Assembly: GCA_035967665.1 (NCBI GenBank) | Contig: JAYWLB010000112.1 | Coordinates: forward strand, 167,888-231,887 | From: Arctic95D-9 sp035967665 | Lineage (GTDB): Bacteria; Verrucomicrobiota; Verrucomicrobiia; Verrucomicrobiales; DEV007 | Direction of reading: 5' to 3' | DNA: 64,000 bases | Part shown: in pieces, positions 9,477 through 17,113 of the stretch | How the letters are laid out: every line of letters starts with the position of its first letter | Position numbering within the stretch: position 1 is the first letter of the stretch | The notes under the pieces: model-generated | Seen by the model: the letters and a program-made list of their open reading frames with translations, nothing else | Database searches by the model: none | Told to the model about the DNA's origin: nothing | Made by a program: the position numbers and the translations under genes

Positions 9477-9658
9477 AGTAATTTGAATCAGGAATTTTGA
9501 CGGAGCGCGTGCCCGGTCATGTGTAGGAGGGGAGAATACGGGGAGCGGTAATCGACTTCAATGCTTTTCCGCACCTGATCCCGTGCCGGAATTTTCACTT
9601 TTTTAGCGTAAGGCGTGCTTGAGGTGGGTGCGCTGTTCGTCGTATCATCCTTCCTTAT

Positions 9659-10417
9659 ATGAAAATCGATTTCGCCGCTTCGTTTAAGGATCTCTTTTCC
9701 ACGGAAAAGAAATGGATGACCGTCCTTGGTCTCTCCGTCAGCATGCTAATTCCTGTTGTGGGACCGCTCGTTGCGATCGGTTATCTGATGCGGAGATTTG
9801 CGAGAGTTCGCAACGGCAGGCCGGCTGAAGATTTTGATTTCAACAATTTCGGTGAGTATCTCCAAATCGGTCTCTGGCCGTTTTTATGTTCGATAGTGGC
9901 TACGGTCGTTTTCCTGCCGGTGATCTTTGTTTGTGCGATTCCGATGTCGCTCGGGCCGATGCTGGCGCAGGATAATCAGGGGCTTGCAATTGCGATTAGC
10001 ATTGTCGGCTTTGTTCTCTATCTCGTTGCTCTTTTTCTGCTCATGATGGTGACTTATCCGGTTATGCTGCGATCCGGACTGATGATGGATTTCAAGAGTG
10101 GCTTCTCGAAGTCGTTTATTCTCAGTTTTATGAAAAAGGTCGGAATGAGCCTCGTCGGTTATCTTCTGCTGGTTTCCATCATCGCAGTGCCTCTCATTCT
10201 GATCGGTTACGTTGCCTTGTTTGTCGGAGCAATTGTGGTAGCGGCAGGACTGCAGTTTGTGATGCTGCATCTTATCTTCCAGCATTACGACCTCTACCTT
10301 GAGCGTGGCGGTGAAGTGATTGAAGTGAACCCGGAGTTGATCAAGGATTATGGCAATCCTCCGCTTCCCAATGCGAATACACCTCCGCCTGTTGATCAGG
10401 CCGGTGCAAGTGAGTGA
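9659..10417 (+). CDS. DUF4013-like multi-span membrane protein
   Basis: 252 aa. An N-terminal cytoplasmic stretch with WMTVLGLSVSMLIPVVGPLVAIGYLMRRFARV matches the opening of DUF4013 proteins. Hydrophobic segments follow at about 20-42, 73-98, 108-133 and 158-208, so four to six spans. The tail is proline-rich and cytoplasmic (NANTPPPVDQAG). No catalytic motif. The gene is monocistronic between the minus-strand DUF5069 and rhodanese genes. Function unknown. Confidence 0.65.
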   Translation: MKIDFAASFKDLFSTEKKWMTVLGLSVSMLIPVVGPLVAIGYLMRRFARVRNGRPAEDFDFNNFGEYLQIGLWPFLCSIVATVVFLPVIFVCAIPMSLGPMLAQDNQGLAIAISIVGFVLYLVALFLLMMVTYPVMLRSGLMMDFKSGFSKSFILSFMKKVGMSLVGYLLLVSIIAVPLILIGYVALFVGAIVVAAGLQFVMLHLIFQHYDLYLERGGEVIEVNPELIKDYGNPPLPNANTPPPVDQAGASE

Positions 10418-10502
10418 TCCGAAGGCGCCGTGAAGTTCCCGCCCCGGGGAGCCCTTCGTGTCGCCGGTTTTGTGCGCCGCTTGGAGCAGGGGCGGCGGGA
10501 AA

Positions 10503-10913
10503 TCATTGTTTCGTGGAAACGTCGGTGGGCTTTCCGGCGCTGATCCAACCGGAGATTCCGGCGGGAAGATGTTTCACGTTGTGGTAGCCGAGCTGTCGAA
10601 CCGCAACGGCTGCAGCGAGGTAGGCTTCGCAGGACGGGCTGCCGCAGTATACGACGATCAACCTGTCTTTGTTGTCGCCCAACACGGCGGGAAGGTTTTC
10701 TTCGTTTGCCCGGAAATCGATTGCTCCGGGGAGATGGCCCTTCGCGAAATATTTTGATCCGTTCACGTCGAGCAGGATCGCGCTCTTGGCCTCGATGATG
10801 GATTCCATCTCAGCGATACTGACTTCGGGGATTTTCTCGTCAGCACTGAGGATCGTGAGTGCACTGACAAAAAGAAAGACGAGGGCGGGAATTTTCATCG
10901 GTATTGCTTTCAT
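10503..10913 (-). CDS. Secreted rhodanese-like domain protein
   Basis: 136 aa with an N-terminal signal peptide (FLFVSALTILSADE). The rhodanese fold is visible: AILLDVNGSKYFAKGHLPGA, then the active-site loop VVYCGSPSCEAY with the Cys nucleophile position, then GISGWISAGKP. Such single-domain proteins transfer or carry sulfane sulfur; here outside the cytoplasm. Two start codons (10913 and 10898) exist because a 15-bp stretch containing an ATG is tandemly duplicated. Either start leaves a usable signal peptide. Confidence 0.85.
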   Translation of the reverse strand: MKAIPMKIPALVFLFVSALTILSADEKIPEVSIAEMESIIEAKSAILLDVNGSKYFAKGHLPGAIDFRANEENLPAVLGDNKDRLIVVYCGSPSCEAYLAAAVAVRQLGYHNVKHLPAGISGWISAGKPTDVSTKQ

Positions 10914-10931
10914 CGGTATTGAAAGGTGGAT

Positions 10932-10963
10932 ACAAAAACACCCAACGGTCTCCCGCCGGGTGT
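10932..10963 (-). terminator. Rho-independent terminator of the small secreted protein gene
   Basis: ACACCC (10938-10943) pairs with GGGTGT (10958-10963). On the minus strand the hairpin runs into TTTTT, downstream of the gene ending at 11006. Confidence 0.6.
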
Positions 10964-11005
10964 CTTCGAAATAGTTAACAGCAGGTCATGCTGTCGACGG
11001 AAGGG

Positions 11006-11290
11006 TTAGCTTGCCTTCGCAACTGTGACTGAATCAGCCTTGTTGTGCTCGTGCACCACTTCGATTTTCTTGCCGTCGAGATCGTCGATGGAAGCTTCTT
11101 TGCCCTCGGCGTCAGTGATCTTCGTAGTCGCCTGAAGTTTGATTCCCTTGTCGACGCCTTCAACGCTGAGAACTTTATCATCCTCGTTGTATTCGAAGGT
11201 GCCGGTAACAGTCGTCTTTTTGCCGCAGCCTGCGTAGACTGAGCCTGCCGCGAATACGATCGCGACCATGATTGCGATGAATTGTTTCAT
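11006..11290 (-). CDS. Small secreted protein of unknown function
   Basis: 94 aa from the ATG at 11290, chosen because it opens a signal peptide (MKQFIAIMVAIVFAAGSVYA). The mature part of about 74 residues is rich in charged residues and beta-like strands (TTVTGTFEYNEDDKVLSVEG, then KIEVVHEHNKADSVTV). It starts with a Cys just after the cleavage site, but that is not a lipobox. I do not recognise the family. It is divergent from the gene starting at 11391, leaving about 100 bases for promoters. Confidence 0.6.
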   Translation of the reverse strand: MKQFIAIMVAIVFAAGSVYAGCGKKTTVTGTFEYNEDDKVLSVEGVDKGIKLQATTKITDAEGKEASIDDLDGKKIEVVHEHNKADSVTVAKAS

Positions 11291-11390
11291 AGTATTGTTT
11301 TGGTGTAATTTCGTAATCTCAAAGGAAGTCTTTGAAACTGACACTATTAAACTGGATTTTCAGATTCAAATGCAAGAGAATTATCGGGCG

Positions 11391-12005
11391 ATGAATGCTG
11401 TAATGAGAGATCTGTTTTTTTCAGCAAAGAGGGTTTTGCTGCTCTGCGGAGTGCTGCTGTGTGCTTCACTTTCCCATGCCCACCCTCTTCCCGAAATTCC
11501 GGTCTGGGCGTTTTTTGAAGCGGATGGAACCACTCGGATCGAAATCGAGGTCGATCCGCGGTGCTTTGAGAAAGATCCGGAGAAGGAGCTCTACATGCTG
11601 AATTGGTACTTGCAGCGCTGTGACGGAGAGGAAAAAAAGGAAATGCTCGAAGCGGCCAAAACGTTCATTCCCACACGGATCAAGATGCTCTTTGATTCTC
11701 CCGAGGGAATTCCCGAGCCGGTCTTTACCTGCTCTTTTACGAAACTGGGCGGAGAACCGTTAAAGAAAATGGACGATCCCGTCGTGATTCGTGCGGTATG
11801 GAAAACGAGGATTCCTGAGTCGGCGAAGACCTACCAGGTGAAGGCGAAGGGAGTCGGAATTTTCAGCGTTATCTTTCTGAATCACATCAATGACCGGGCC
11901 GTCCCGAGAATTCAGACCCTGTTTCCGGGGGAAGAGAGCTACGTCCTTGAGTTGCCTCAGCTCACGGCGAAAGCAGAGACTCAACAGGGTAAGGTCGGAG
12001 AGTGA
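11391..12005 (+). CDS. Secreted protein of unknown function
   Basis: 204 aa from the ATG at 11391; an ATG at 11403 is an alternative. The signal peptide is RVLLLCGVLLCASLSHA, with mature protein starting near HPLPEIPVWAFFEADGTTRI. The His-Pro start followed by beta strands resembles exported proteins with a copper- or nickel-type N-terminal motif, but no family can be named. Two Cys (RCFEKDP and QRCDGEE) could form a disulfide. The frame is open further upstream to 11268, but that part overlaps the divergent gene and lacks a signal sequence. Confidence 0.55.
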   Translation: MNAVMRDLFFSAKRVLLLCGVLLCASLSHAHPLPEIPVWAFFEADGTTRIEIEVDPRCFEKDPEKELYMLNWYLQRCDGEEKKEMLEAAKTFIPTRIKMLFDSPEGIPEPVFTCSFTKLGGEPLKKMDDPVVIRAVWKTRIPESAKTYQVKAKGVGIFSVIFLNHINDRAVPRIQTLFPGEESYVLELPQLTAKAETQQGKVGE

Positions 12006-12066
12006 ACCCTCTCGGGTTTTGGAATCTTTCGATTGCCTTTGATTTCGTTTTCTCCAAAGTCATTTC

Positions 12067-12309
12067 ATGAATCGTCTTCTCCTTCTTATTTCCGGTTTTC
12101 TTGCTGTATCCCTCTTGGCCTCGGGCTGTGCTTTTTCCAAAAAGGAAGACACGCTTGAAGGGGCAATGCAGAAGCAGGATGCCTGGCTCGAAAAACAGAT
12201 TCAGAAATCGGAGCGGCGAGGCGCGTCATTTGATGAAAAGTGGGAGAATTACACGAAGAAGCAGGATGAGAAGTATCACGCCTGGATGAACAAAGTAATG
12301 GACGATTGA
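12067..12309 (+). CDS. Small lipoprotein with charged helical body
   Basis: 80 aa. The N-terminus is a type II signal sequence (MNRLLLLISGFLAVSLLASGC) with lipobox LASGC. The mature 60 residues are almost entirely charged and helical (EGAMQKQDAWLEKQIQKSE, then KWENYTKKQDEKYHAWMNK). That suggests a Lpp-like or coiled rod tethered to the outer membrane. Its stop lies 24 bases from the convergent metalloprotease stop. Function unknown. Confidence 0.6.
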   Translation: MNRLLLLISGFLAVSLLASGCAFSKKEDTLEGAMQKQDAWLEKQIQKSERRGASFDEKWENYTKKQDEKYHAWMNKVMDD

Positions 12310-12333
12310 TTGGGGCGCCTGTCCTCCGGGGCT

Positions 12334-13749
12334 TCAAAATTCCAGTCGCTTGCCGGCGATGTGGTAGCACTGGAATACGTCGGCATGAGGTGTTTTGGAG
12401 GGAAAGGCGATTTTCACCTCACTGGAGCTTCCTGTGGCCACGAAAAAGAAAAGGCTTCCGCTGACTGGTGTGAGATTCTCTCCTTCGTATTGGACGATAA
12501 TCCGGTCGGGAGTTTCTCCGTCAGCGAGTTGGCCGGGAGGCCAGCTGACCGCGTAGCGTTTCCCTTTCTCTGTCGGAAAGCGCAGGCTTAAGGCCCGTTC
12601 GTTAATCGCCCTGACTGTTGCTGGAATTTCCTCCGGAACCGGTGCAACCCAGAAGCGGTTTCCCGGTGGTTTTGTATTGTACCCGATGATTCGGCCGGGT
12701 ATCATGGAGAAGTGATTGTCCGTGATTTTGCGGGCTGCCACCTGTGCGGCTGCAAAAGGACTGCGGCCGTCAAATCGAATCAGAATGTCGGCCTCGTCGT
12801 CCACTCCGATATACTTGAGTTCAATGATGTAGTCGTCGGAGGTGCCCTGGATTTCATCAAGACCGCTCATCGCGAAGCGGATCCCCGCGACGTCGTCTGC
12901 GCCGAGAGCGCGTCTTACCTGGCCGGGTTTGAGGCTGCCGCCGGTAACCATGAGTGCCTCAATGTTTTCCAGCTCAAACTCATCGGAGACTGCGACCATT
13001 CGATCGCCCATTGCCGAAAAGGTTGAGCCTGAAGGGAGATCGGCGGGCTCCCGACTGTAAGTAGTGGAGTCGTAGACGCCGTCTTCCGGAAGGGTGAAAG
13101 GATTGTTGTCGGCCCGTTTGAAGTAGCTCAGGTTTACGTCATCGCCCCGAACATCATCGCGGGTTCCGCCGACGCCGTCGGGCCCGGGATCGAGATCAAA
13201 TTTCCCGTTCGGCCCCGGTGTGGAGGCGGTGTATTTTTTACCTCCCGTCGGGGTTCCCGGTGGAGGCGAGAGGGCGGGATGCGCGAGGCCGAGGCAGTGC
13301 CCCATTTCGTGGACCATCGTTCCGAAGATATCAGTGCCGCCCTCTGCGGGGACTTCGATGGAGGGACTCAGCGAGCTGGAGGCGACGAGAAGATCATTCC
13401 AAATCTCGACCGCCTGCGTGAGTGTGAAGTTCAAGTCCGGTTCGAGATCCTTGAAGTCGGAATGCAAGGCCACCGTTATAGTCAGGGTGCTCTCTTTTCC
13501 GCTGTAGCCGGCAGGATGGACGATGGTCTCCGCCGGCTGTCGCTTCCCGGCCATCACGTAGGTGAAGGCAAATGTTGTTACCGGTTGCAGGAAAAGTGCG
13601 ATGGTCAGGGTGACGGCTGTGAACAGTTGAGTTTGTTTCTGACTGTCAGGCAGGTGCAGGGATTCGCGGCGCGTCATGAGTGATTTCGGGTTGGTTGCGG
13701 ATTGGGTGTGTCTGACAGTGAAGGGGAGGGAGGGGATTGGTTCAATCAT
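12334..13749 (-). CDS. Secreted matrixin-like zinc metalloprotease
   Basis: 471 aa from the ATG at 13749, favoured because GGAG lies six bases upstream; the ATG at 13677 is an alternative without a ribosome site. A hydrophobic segment (LFTAVTLTIALFLQPVTTFAF) directs export. The zinc site MVHEMGHCLGLAHP (HExxHxxGxxH) is complete and FSAMGDRM may provide the Met-turn, as in matrixins. Between them lies an Asp/Gly-rich stretch (GKFDLDPGPDGVGGTRDDVR) of the kind that binds calcium in bacterial peptidases of this group. The C-terminal about 150 residues look like beta-sandwich modules. Single gene, convergent with the lipoprotein gene. Confidence 0.8.
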   Translation of the reverse strand: MIEPIPSLPFTVRHTQSATNPKSLMTRRESLHLPDSQKQTQLFTAVTLTIALFLQPVTTFAFTYVMAGKRQPAETIVHPAGYSGKESTLTITVALHSDFKDLEPDLNFTLTQAVEIWNDLLVASSSLSPSIEVPAEGGTDIFGTMVHEMGHCLGLAHPALSPPPGTPTGGKKYTASTPGPNGKFDLDPGPDGVGGTRDDVRGDDVNLSYFKRADNNPFTLPEDGVYDSTTYSREPADLPSGSTFSAMGDRMVAVSDEFELENIEALMVTGGSLKPGQVRRALGADDVAGIRFAMSGLDEIQGTSDDYIIELKYIGVDDEADILIRFDGRSPFAAAQVAARKITDNHFSMIPGRIIGYNTKPPGNRFWVAPVPEEIPATVRAINERALSLRFPTEKGKRYAVSWPPGQLADGETPDRIIVQYEGENLTPVSGSLFFFVATGSSSEVKIAFPSKTPHADVFQCYHIAGKRLEF

Positions 13750-13786
13750 TGAAATCTCCAAATTGGAAGCGACTAACCGGGCACAA

Positions 13787-13816
13787 AAAAACGACACCCG
13801 GTAAGGAGTGTCGTTT
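13787..13816 (-). terminator. Rho-independent terminator of the RRM protein gene
   Basis: AACGACAC (13789-13796) pairs with GTGTCGTT (13808-13815). On the minus strand it is followed by seven T, just downstream of the RRM gene ending at 13863. It argues against starting the metalloprotease further upstream than 13749. Confidence 0.8.
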
Positions 13817-13862
13817 CCGTGTAAAAGATATTTCCGGAGAAACTCTTTTGTGAACAAGCAGA

Positions 13863-14105
13863 CTAGCGTGGCTGTGCTTCGTTCACCTTGAGGGTGCGTC
13901 CTCCGAAATCCTTGCCGTGGATGGCCTCAATCGCTGAGTTCATCGCCTCGTTGGAATCCATCGTCACGAATGCAAATCCGCGGACACGTCCTGTGTCACG
14001 ATCGGTCGGCATGTGCACATCAGTCACCTGACCGTGCTCGCTGAAGAGGGTTTCGAGTTCTTGTTTAGTCGTGTCGAACGACAGGTTACCTACGTACATT
14101 TTCAT
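13863..14105 (-). CDS. Small RNA-binding protein, single RRM
   Basis: 80 aa from the ATG at 14105 (MKMYVGNLSFDTT). It consists of one RNA-recognition motif. RNP2 is MYVGNL and RNP1 is RGFAFVTM, with the expected beta-alpha-beta-beta-alpha-beta length (ELETLFSEHGQVTDV, then AIEAIHGKDFGGRTLKVNEA). Bacterial single-RRM proteins bind RNA and are often cold-responsive. A leader of up to about 300 bases precedes it before the isomerase gene. A DEAD-box helicase gene lies two genes away, which may be a functional association. Confidence 0.92.
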   Translation of the reverse strand: MKMYVGNLSFDTTKQELETLFSEHGQVTDVHMPTDRDTGRVRGFAFVTMDSNEAMNSAIEAIHGKDFGGRTLKVNEAQPR

Positions 14106-14306
14106 AATAATCAATCGGCTCAGGCAAAGCGTTTCTTCGAGAACGTGTTCCTCAAAAAAGGGTTTTCGGAGAGCGTCCGAAACATGAGAGACGGGCTGGC
14201 AATCTTAAGACCTGTTTGTTGCCAAGCTTTGAACCGCCGTAGTTATCGGCTTCTTTAGGGGGAATAGCGAATCCTATTTCGATTGATTTGCGGCAGGGGT
14301 ATTAGA

Positions 14307-14384
14307 GATTCCGGCCGCGGAGGGGCGCAACATTCGCAAAACACGCGGGCTGCGCGATCCTCTTTTCCCGCGCCCACCGGAATC
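14307..14384. repeat. Nested inverted repeats in the intergenic region
   Basis: GATTCCGG (14307-14314) pairs with CCGGAATC (14377-14384), and inside it CGCGGG (14344-14349) pairs with CCCGCG (14367-14372). No T-run follows on either strand, so it is not a standard terminator. It lies downstream of the isomerase gene and upstream of the RRM gene. Confidence 0.45.
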
Positions 14385-14409
14385 CGGCCACAGGGCTCCG
14401 GAGTTTGAA

Positions 14410-15228
14410 TTAAACTCTCCCCTCGATTTCCCGCATGTAGCTGAAACTGCTTTCGCAGATGTGCTCGATGCCGGGTTTGTAGTCGAAGACTTCAACGCTG
14501 ACCCAATCCTGATAGTCGATCTCTTTGAGCGCGGCGAAGATGGGATCGAATTCGATATCGCCCATGCCGGGACCGAGGAGGTTCGCATCGTTGGCATGGA
14601 AGTGGGCGACCCAGTCTTTGCTTTCGCGGATGATCTGAGCGAACGGCTTCTCTTCACTGGACATCGCTTTGACGTCGAGGTGGAGGCGGCAGTTCGGTGA
14701 GTCCACCATTTTTGCGAGTTCGATACCGCTGGCAGCGGTGTTGAGAAAATCACCTTCTCCCGGGCCAAGAGGCTCAAGGGCGAGAGTAACGCCGCAGTCT
14801 TCGAGGACCGGCATCGCTGAGCGAATCGCTTCGGCGGCAAAGGCCATGCCCTGTTCGTGTGAGATCCCCGGGAGGAGATTTCGTTGCTGGGGGGAACCGA
14901 GAACCATGATGGATCCATCGAGGTCCCGGCAGAGGCGGGCAAGCTCGGCGAGGTATTCGCCGGTGGATTTGCGAACCGCCTCGTCGGGTGTCGTGAGGTA
15001 GTAACCTTCGGTTTTGGCTAGGAGCCAATGAAGACCTACGCACTCAAGCCCGGCGTCTTTAATCTGTTGTTTGACGGTTGCCCGCTGTTCCGCACTGACG
15101 TCGCGGGCATCGGAAGCCATCGTGAAAGGCGCGATCTCGATGCCGGTGTATCCGACCTCGCGGGCATACTGAAATGCCTTTTCGAAAGGCCAGTCCTGAA
15201 ATGTCTCGTTGCAGATTGCGTACTTCAT
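14410..15228 (-). CDS. Sugar phosphate isomerase/epimerase-like TIM-barrel protein
   Basis: 272 aa starting MKYAICNETFQDWPF (a second ATG sits one codon upstream). The AP-endonuclease-2/xylose-isomerase-like TIM barrel is recognisable: REVGYTGIEIAPF, GLECVGLHWLL, VTLALEPLGPGEGDFL, NCRLHLDVKAM, WVAHFHANDANLLGPG and WVSVEVFDYKPG. These carry the Glu, Asp, His and Glu residues that normally bind a divalent metal. The substrate is not evident. The open frame upstream to 15627 lies over the helicase gene and is not real. It follows the helicase gene by 31 bases on the same strand. Confidence 0.85.
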   Translation of the reverse strand: MKYAICNETFQDWPFEKAFQYAREVGYTGIEIAPFTMASDARDVSAEQRATVKQQIKDAGLECVGLHWLLAKTEGYYLTTPDEAVRKSTGEYLAELARLCRDLDGSIMVLGSPQQRNLLPGISHEQGMAFAAEAIRSAMPVLEDCGVTLALEPLGPGEGDFLNTAASGIELAKMVDSPNCRLHLDVKAMSSEEKPFAQIIRESKDWVAHFHANDANLLGPGMGDIEFDPIFAALKEIDYQDWVSVEVFDYKPGIEHICESSFSYMREIEGRV

Positions 15229-15259
15229 CATCCTGAAAATAAGCGGTTCACATTTACGA

Positions 15260-16456
15260 CTAGCGGCGCTTCCGGCCCGGTGGGCGTTTGCGACGGAGCG
15301 GTGCTGCAGGACTGTCGTCGAGGAGTGCTGTGTAGTTGTAGTTAAATCCCTCGAGTTTGCGGCGTTCGATCTTCTGATCGACGAAGTGCTCAACGGCCGC
15401 TGCGTTTTCGAGCTCGTCGGCGGTGAGAATCGTGAAGGCATCACCTTCCTGCTGGGCGCGACCGGTCCGGCCGATACGGTGAACGTAATCTTCGGGGTTT
15501 TCAGGAACCCGGTAATTAATGACGTGGGTAACGCCTGAGACATCCAGTCCGCGGGCGGCGATGTCGGTTGCGACAATGATGTTGAAGGTGCCGTCGCGGA
15601 ATCCCTGAAGTGCTTTGGTTCGATCACTCTGTTTGATGTCCGAGTGAAGGGCGACCGGGTTGGTGCCTTCGATGTCCTTGAGGCGGGCGAGGAGCTGATC
15701 GGCTTCCTTTTTCGTCCGCGTGAAAATCATGATGCTCTCGTACTTGGTTTTCTCGACGAGAGCGAGGATGAGATCGTCGCGCTGATCCATGCCCACAGGG
15801 TAGAAGGCGTGGCTCACAGTTTCAGCCGGCGAACGACGTCCGCCAACTTCGATGGAGATAGGATCGTTGAGTGCCCACTGTGCGAGGGTCTGGATCGCGG
15901 CCGGCATCGTTGCGGAGAAAAAGAGCGTCTGACGTCCTTTCGGGCACTGATCGATGATCTTCTTCACATCGGGAAGGAATCCCATGTCGAGCATGCGATC
16001 GACTTCGTCGAGGACGAGATACTTCACTTCGCTGAGATCGAGATTGCCTTTCTCAAGGTGATCAAGAAGGCGTCCGGGAGTCGCGAGGATGACATCCGGC
16101 TTTGATTCGAGAGCTTCAATCTGGTGGCCGTATCCGACGCCGCCGTGAATGAGAACGACGTTCATTGGCTTGTAGTAGCCGAAAACGTTCATTTGATCTT
16201 CGACCTGTGCGGCGAGCTCGCGGGTGGGTTCGAGGACGAGCACCTGTGGCTTCGTTGCAGGCCCCAGCTTGCTGACGATGGGCAGGGAGAAGGCGGCAGT
16301 TTTACCGGTTCCGGTCTGAGATGCGCCGATGATATCGCGGCCGTTCAGGGCTTCGGGAATGGCTTGAGCCTGAATGGGAGTGGGTTCTTCGTATCCTGCA
16401 CGGGTGACCGCGCGGAGAACCGGGCCTGATAGACCTAAATCTGCAAATGATGGCAT
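15260..16456 (-). CDS. DEAD-box family ATP-dependent RNA helicase (RhlE-like)
   Basis: 398 aa. Motifs in order: Q motif (FADLGLSGPVLRAV, then PTPIQAQAIP), motif I ASQTGTGKT, Ia PTRELA, GG, motif II VLDEVDRMLDMGF, motif III SAT, and in the second RecA domain ARGLDVSGVTHVINY and HRIGRTGR. Motif II reads DEVD instead of DEAD. The C-terminal tail is short and basic (PLRRKRPPGRKRR), as in RhlE-type helicases acting on ribosome assembly or mRNA decay. It is followed on the same strand by the isomerase gene. Confidence 0.95.
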   Translation of the reverse strand: MPSFADLGLSGPVLRAVTRAGYEEPTPIQAQAIPEALNGRDIIGASQTGTGKTAAFSLPIVSKLGPATKPQVLVLEPTRELAAQVEDQMNVFGYYKPMNVVLIHGGVGYGHQIEALESKPDVILATPGRLLDHLEKGNLDLSEVKYLVLDEVDRMLDMGFLPDVKKIIDQCPKGRQTLFFSATMPAAIQTLAQWALNDPISIEVGGRRSPAETVSHAFYPVGMDQRDDLILALVEKTKYESIMIFTRTKKEADQLLARLKDIEGTNPVALHSDIKQSDRTKALQGFRDGTFNIIVATDIAARGLDVSGVTHVINYRVPENPEDYVHRIGRTGRAQQEGDAFTILTADELENAAAVEHFVDQKIERRKLEGFNYNYTALLDDSPAAPLRRKRPPGRKRR

Positions 16457-16541
16457 CCCCGATCAACGCGGCTTAGGGCCTCGGTTTCAAGGGGAAATCG
16501 CGATGATTGAGATGATTTTATCGTGATTCCGGCAAAGCGGC

Positions 16542-17009
16542 TCAATTTTTCCGCTTCGCCTTGCGGCCGGCGAGCTGATAATCGAGCGAAAGCTTCCCTG
16601 CTCCGCCGAGGGTGATTCCGATAAAAACAGCGAGATAAAGCACCAGTGCCTGCGGGTGCAGGAGGGGCGACAGATCGATGGGAGCGAGGAGAATGAACCC
16701 GGTGACTGCGGCAGCGATCAGTCCGTTGATACGGGAGAAAATGCCGAGAGCGATTGCGATGAGGGCAATTGCCATGATCGCAACCACCACCACGGTGAGT
16801 ATATGGGGAAAAGGCAGGCCTTTGTCGGCAAGCTGTGTCACGAGGTCCCATTCCGTCTTGCTCCAGACAAAGTTAATGGCATGACGAATCTGCTCGTAGA
16901 ACTGGTAGTAGAAAAATGCCAGCGCGGCAATGAAGCGGATCACGAAAAGCGCCACGTCGGGAGAGTGGGGTTTTTCGGGGCCGGTATCGGGCAGAGGTTG
17001 GAACGACAT
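16542..17009 (-). CDS. DoxX family membrane protein
   Basis: 155 aa from the ATG at 17009. Four hydrophobic segments are visible (FVIRFIAALAFFYYQFYEQI, VVVVAIMAIALIAIALGIF, INGLIAAAVTGFILL, LVLYLAVFIGITLGGAG). The DoxX-type ending GGAGKLSLDYQLAG follows. DoxX proteins sit in the inner membrane; the biochemical role here is unknown. A 16-codon extension to 17057 is possible. Single gene between helicase and kinase genes, all on the minus strand. Confidence 0.82.
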   Translation of the reverse strand: MSFQPLPDTGPEKPHSPDVALFVIRFIAALAFFYYQFYEQIRHAINFVWSKTEWDLVTQLADKGLPFPHILTVVVVAIMAIALIAIALGIFSRINGLIAAAVTGFILLAPIDLSPLLHPQALVLYLAVFIGITLGGAGKLSLDYQLAGRKAKRKN

Positions 17010-17113
17010 GGTGTAAGAGACGCGCGGGAATGCTGACTGAAACACGATGACGCACATTTTCGCAATGGAAAAGGTGGAGGAGGCGTGAAAACGAAACAGG
17101 TGAAAAGCCGACC

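Noticed and set aside
15231..15627. Upstream extension of the isomerase frame
   Set aside because: It lies over the helicase coding region and has low-complexity Ser/Thr content.
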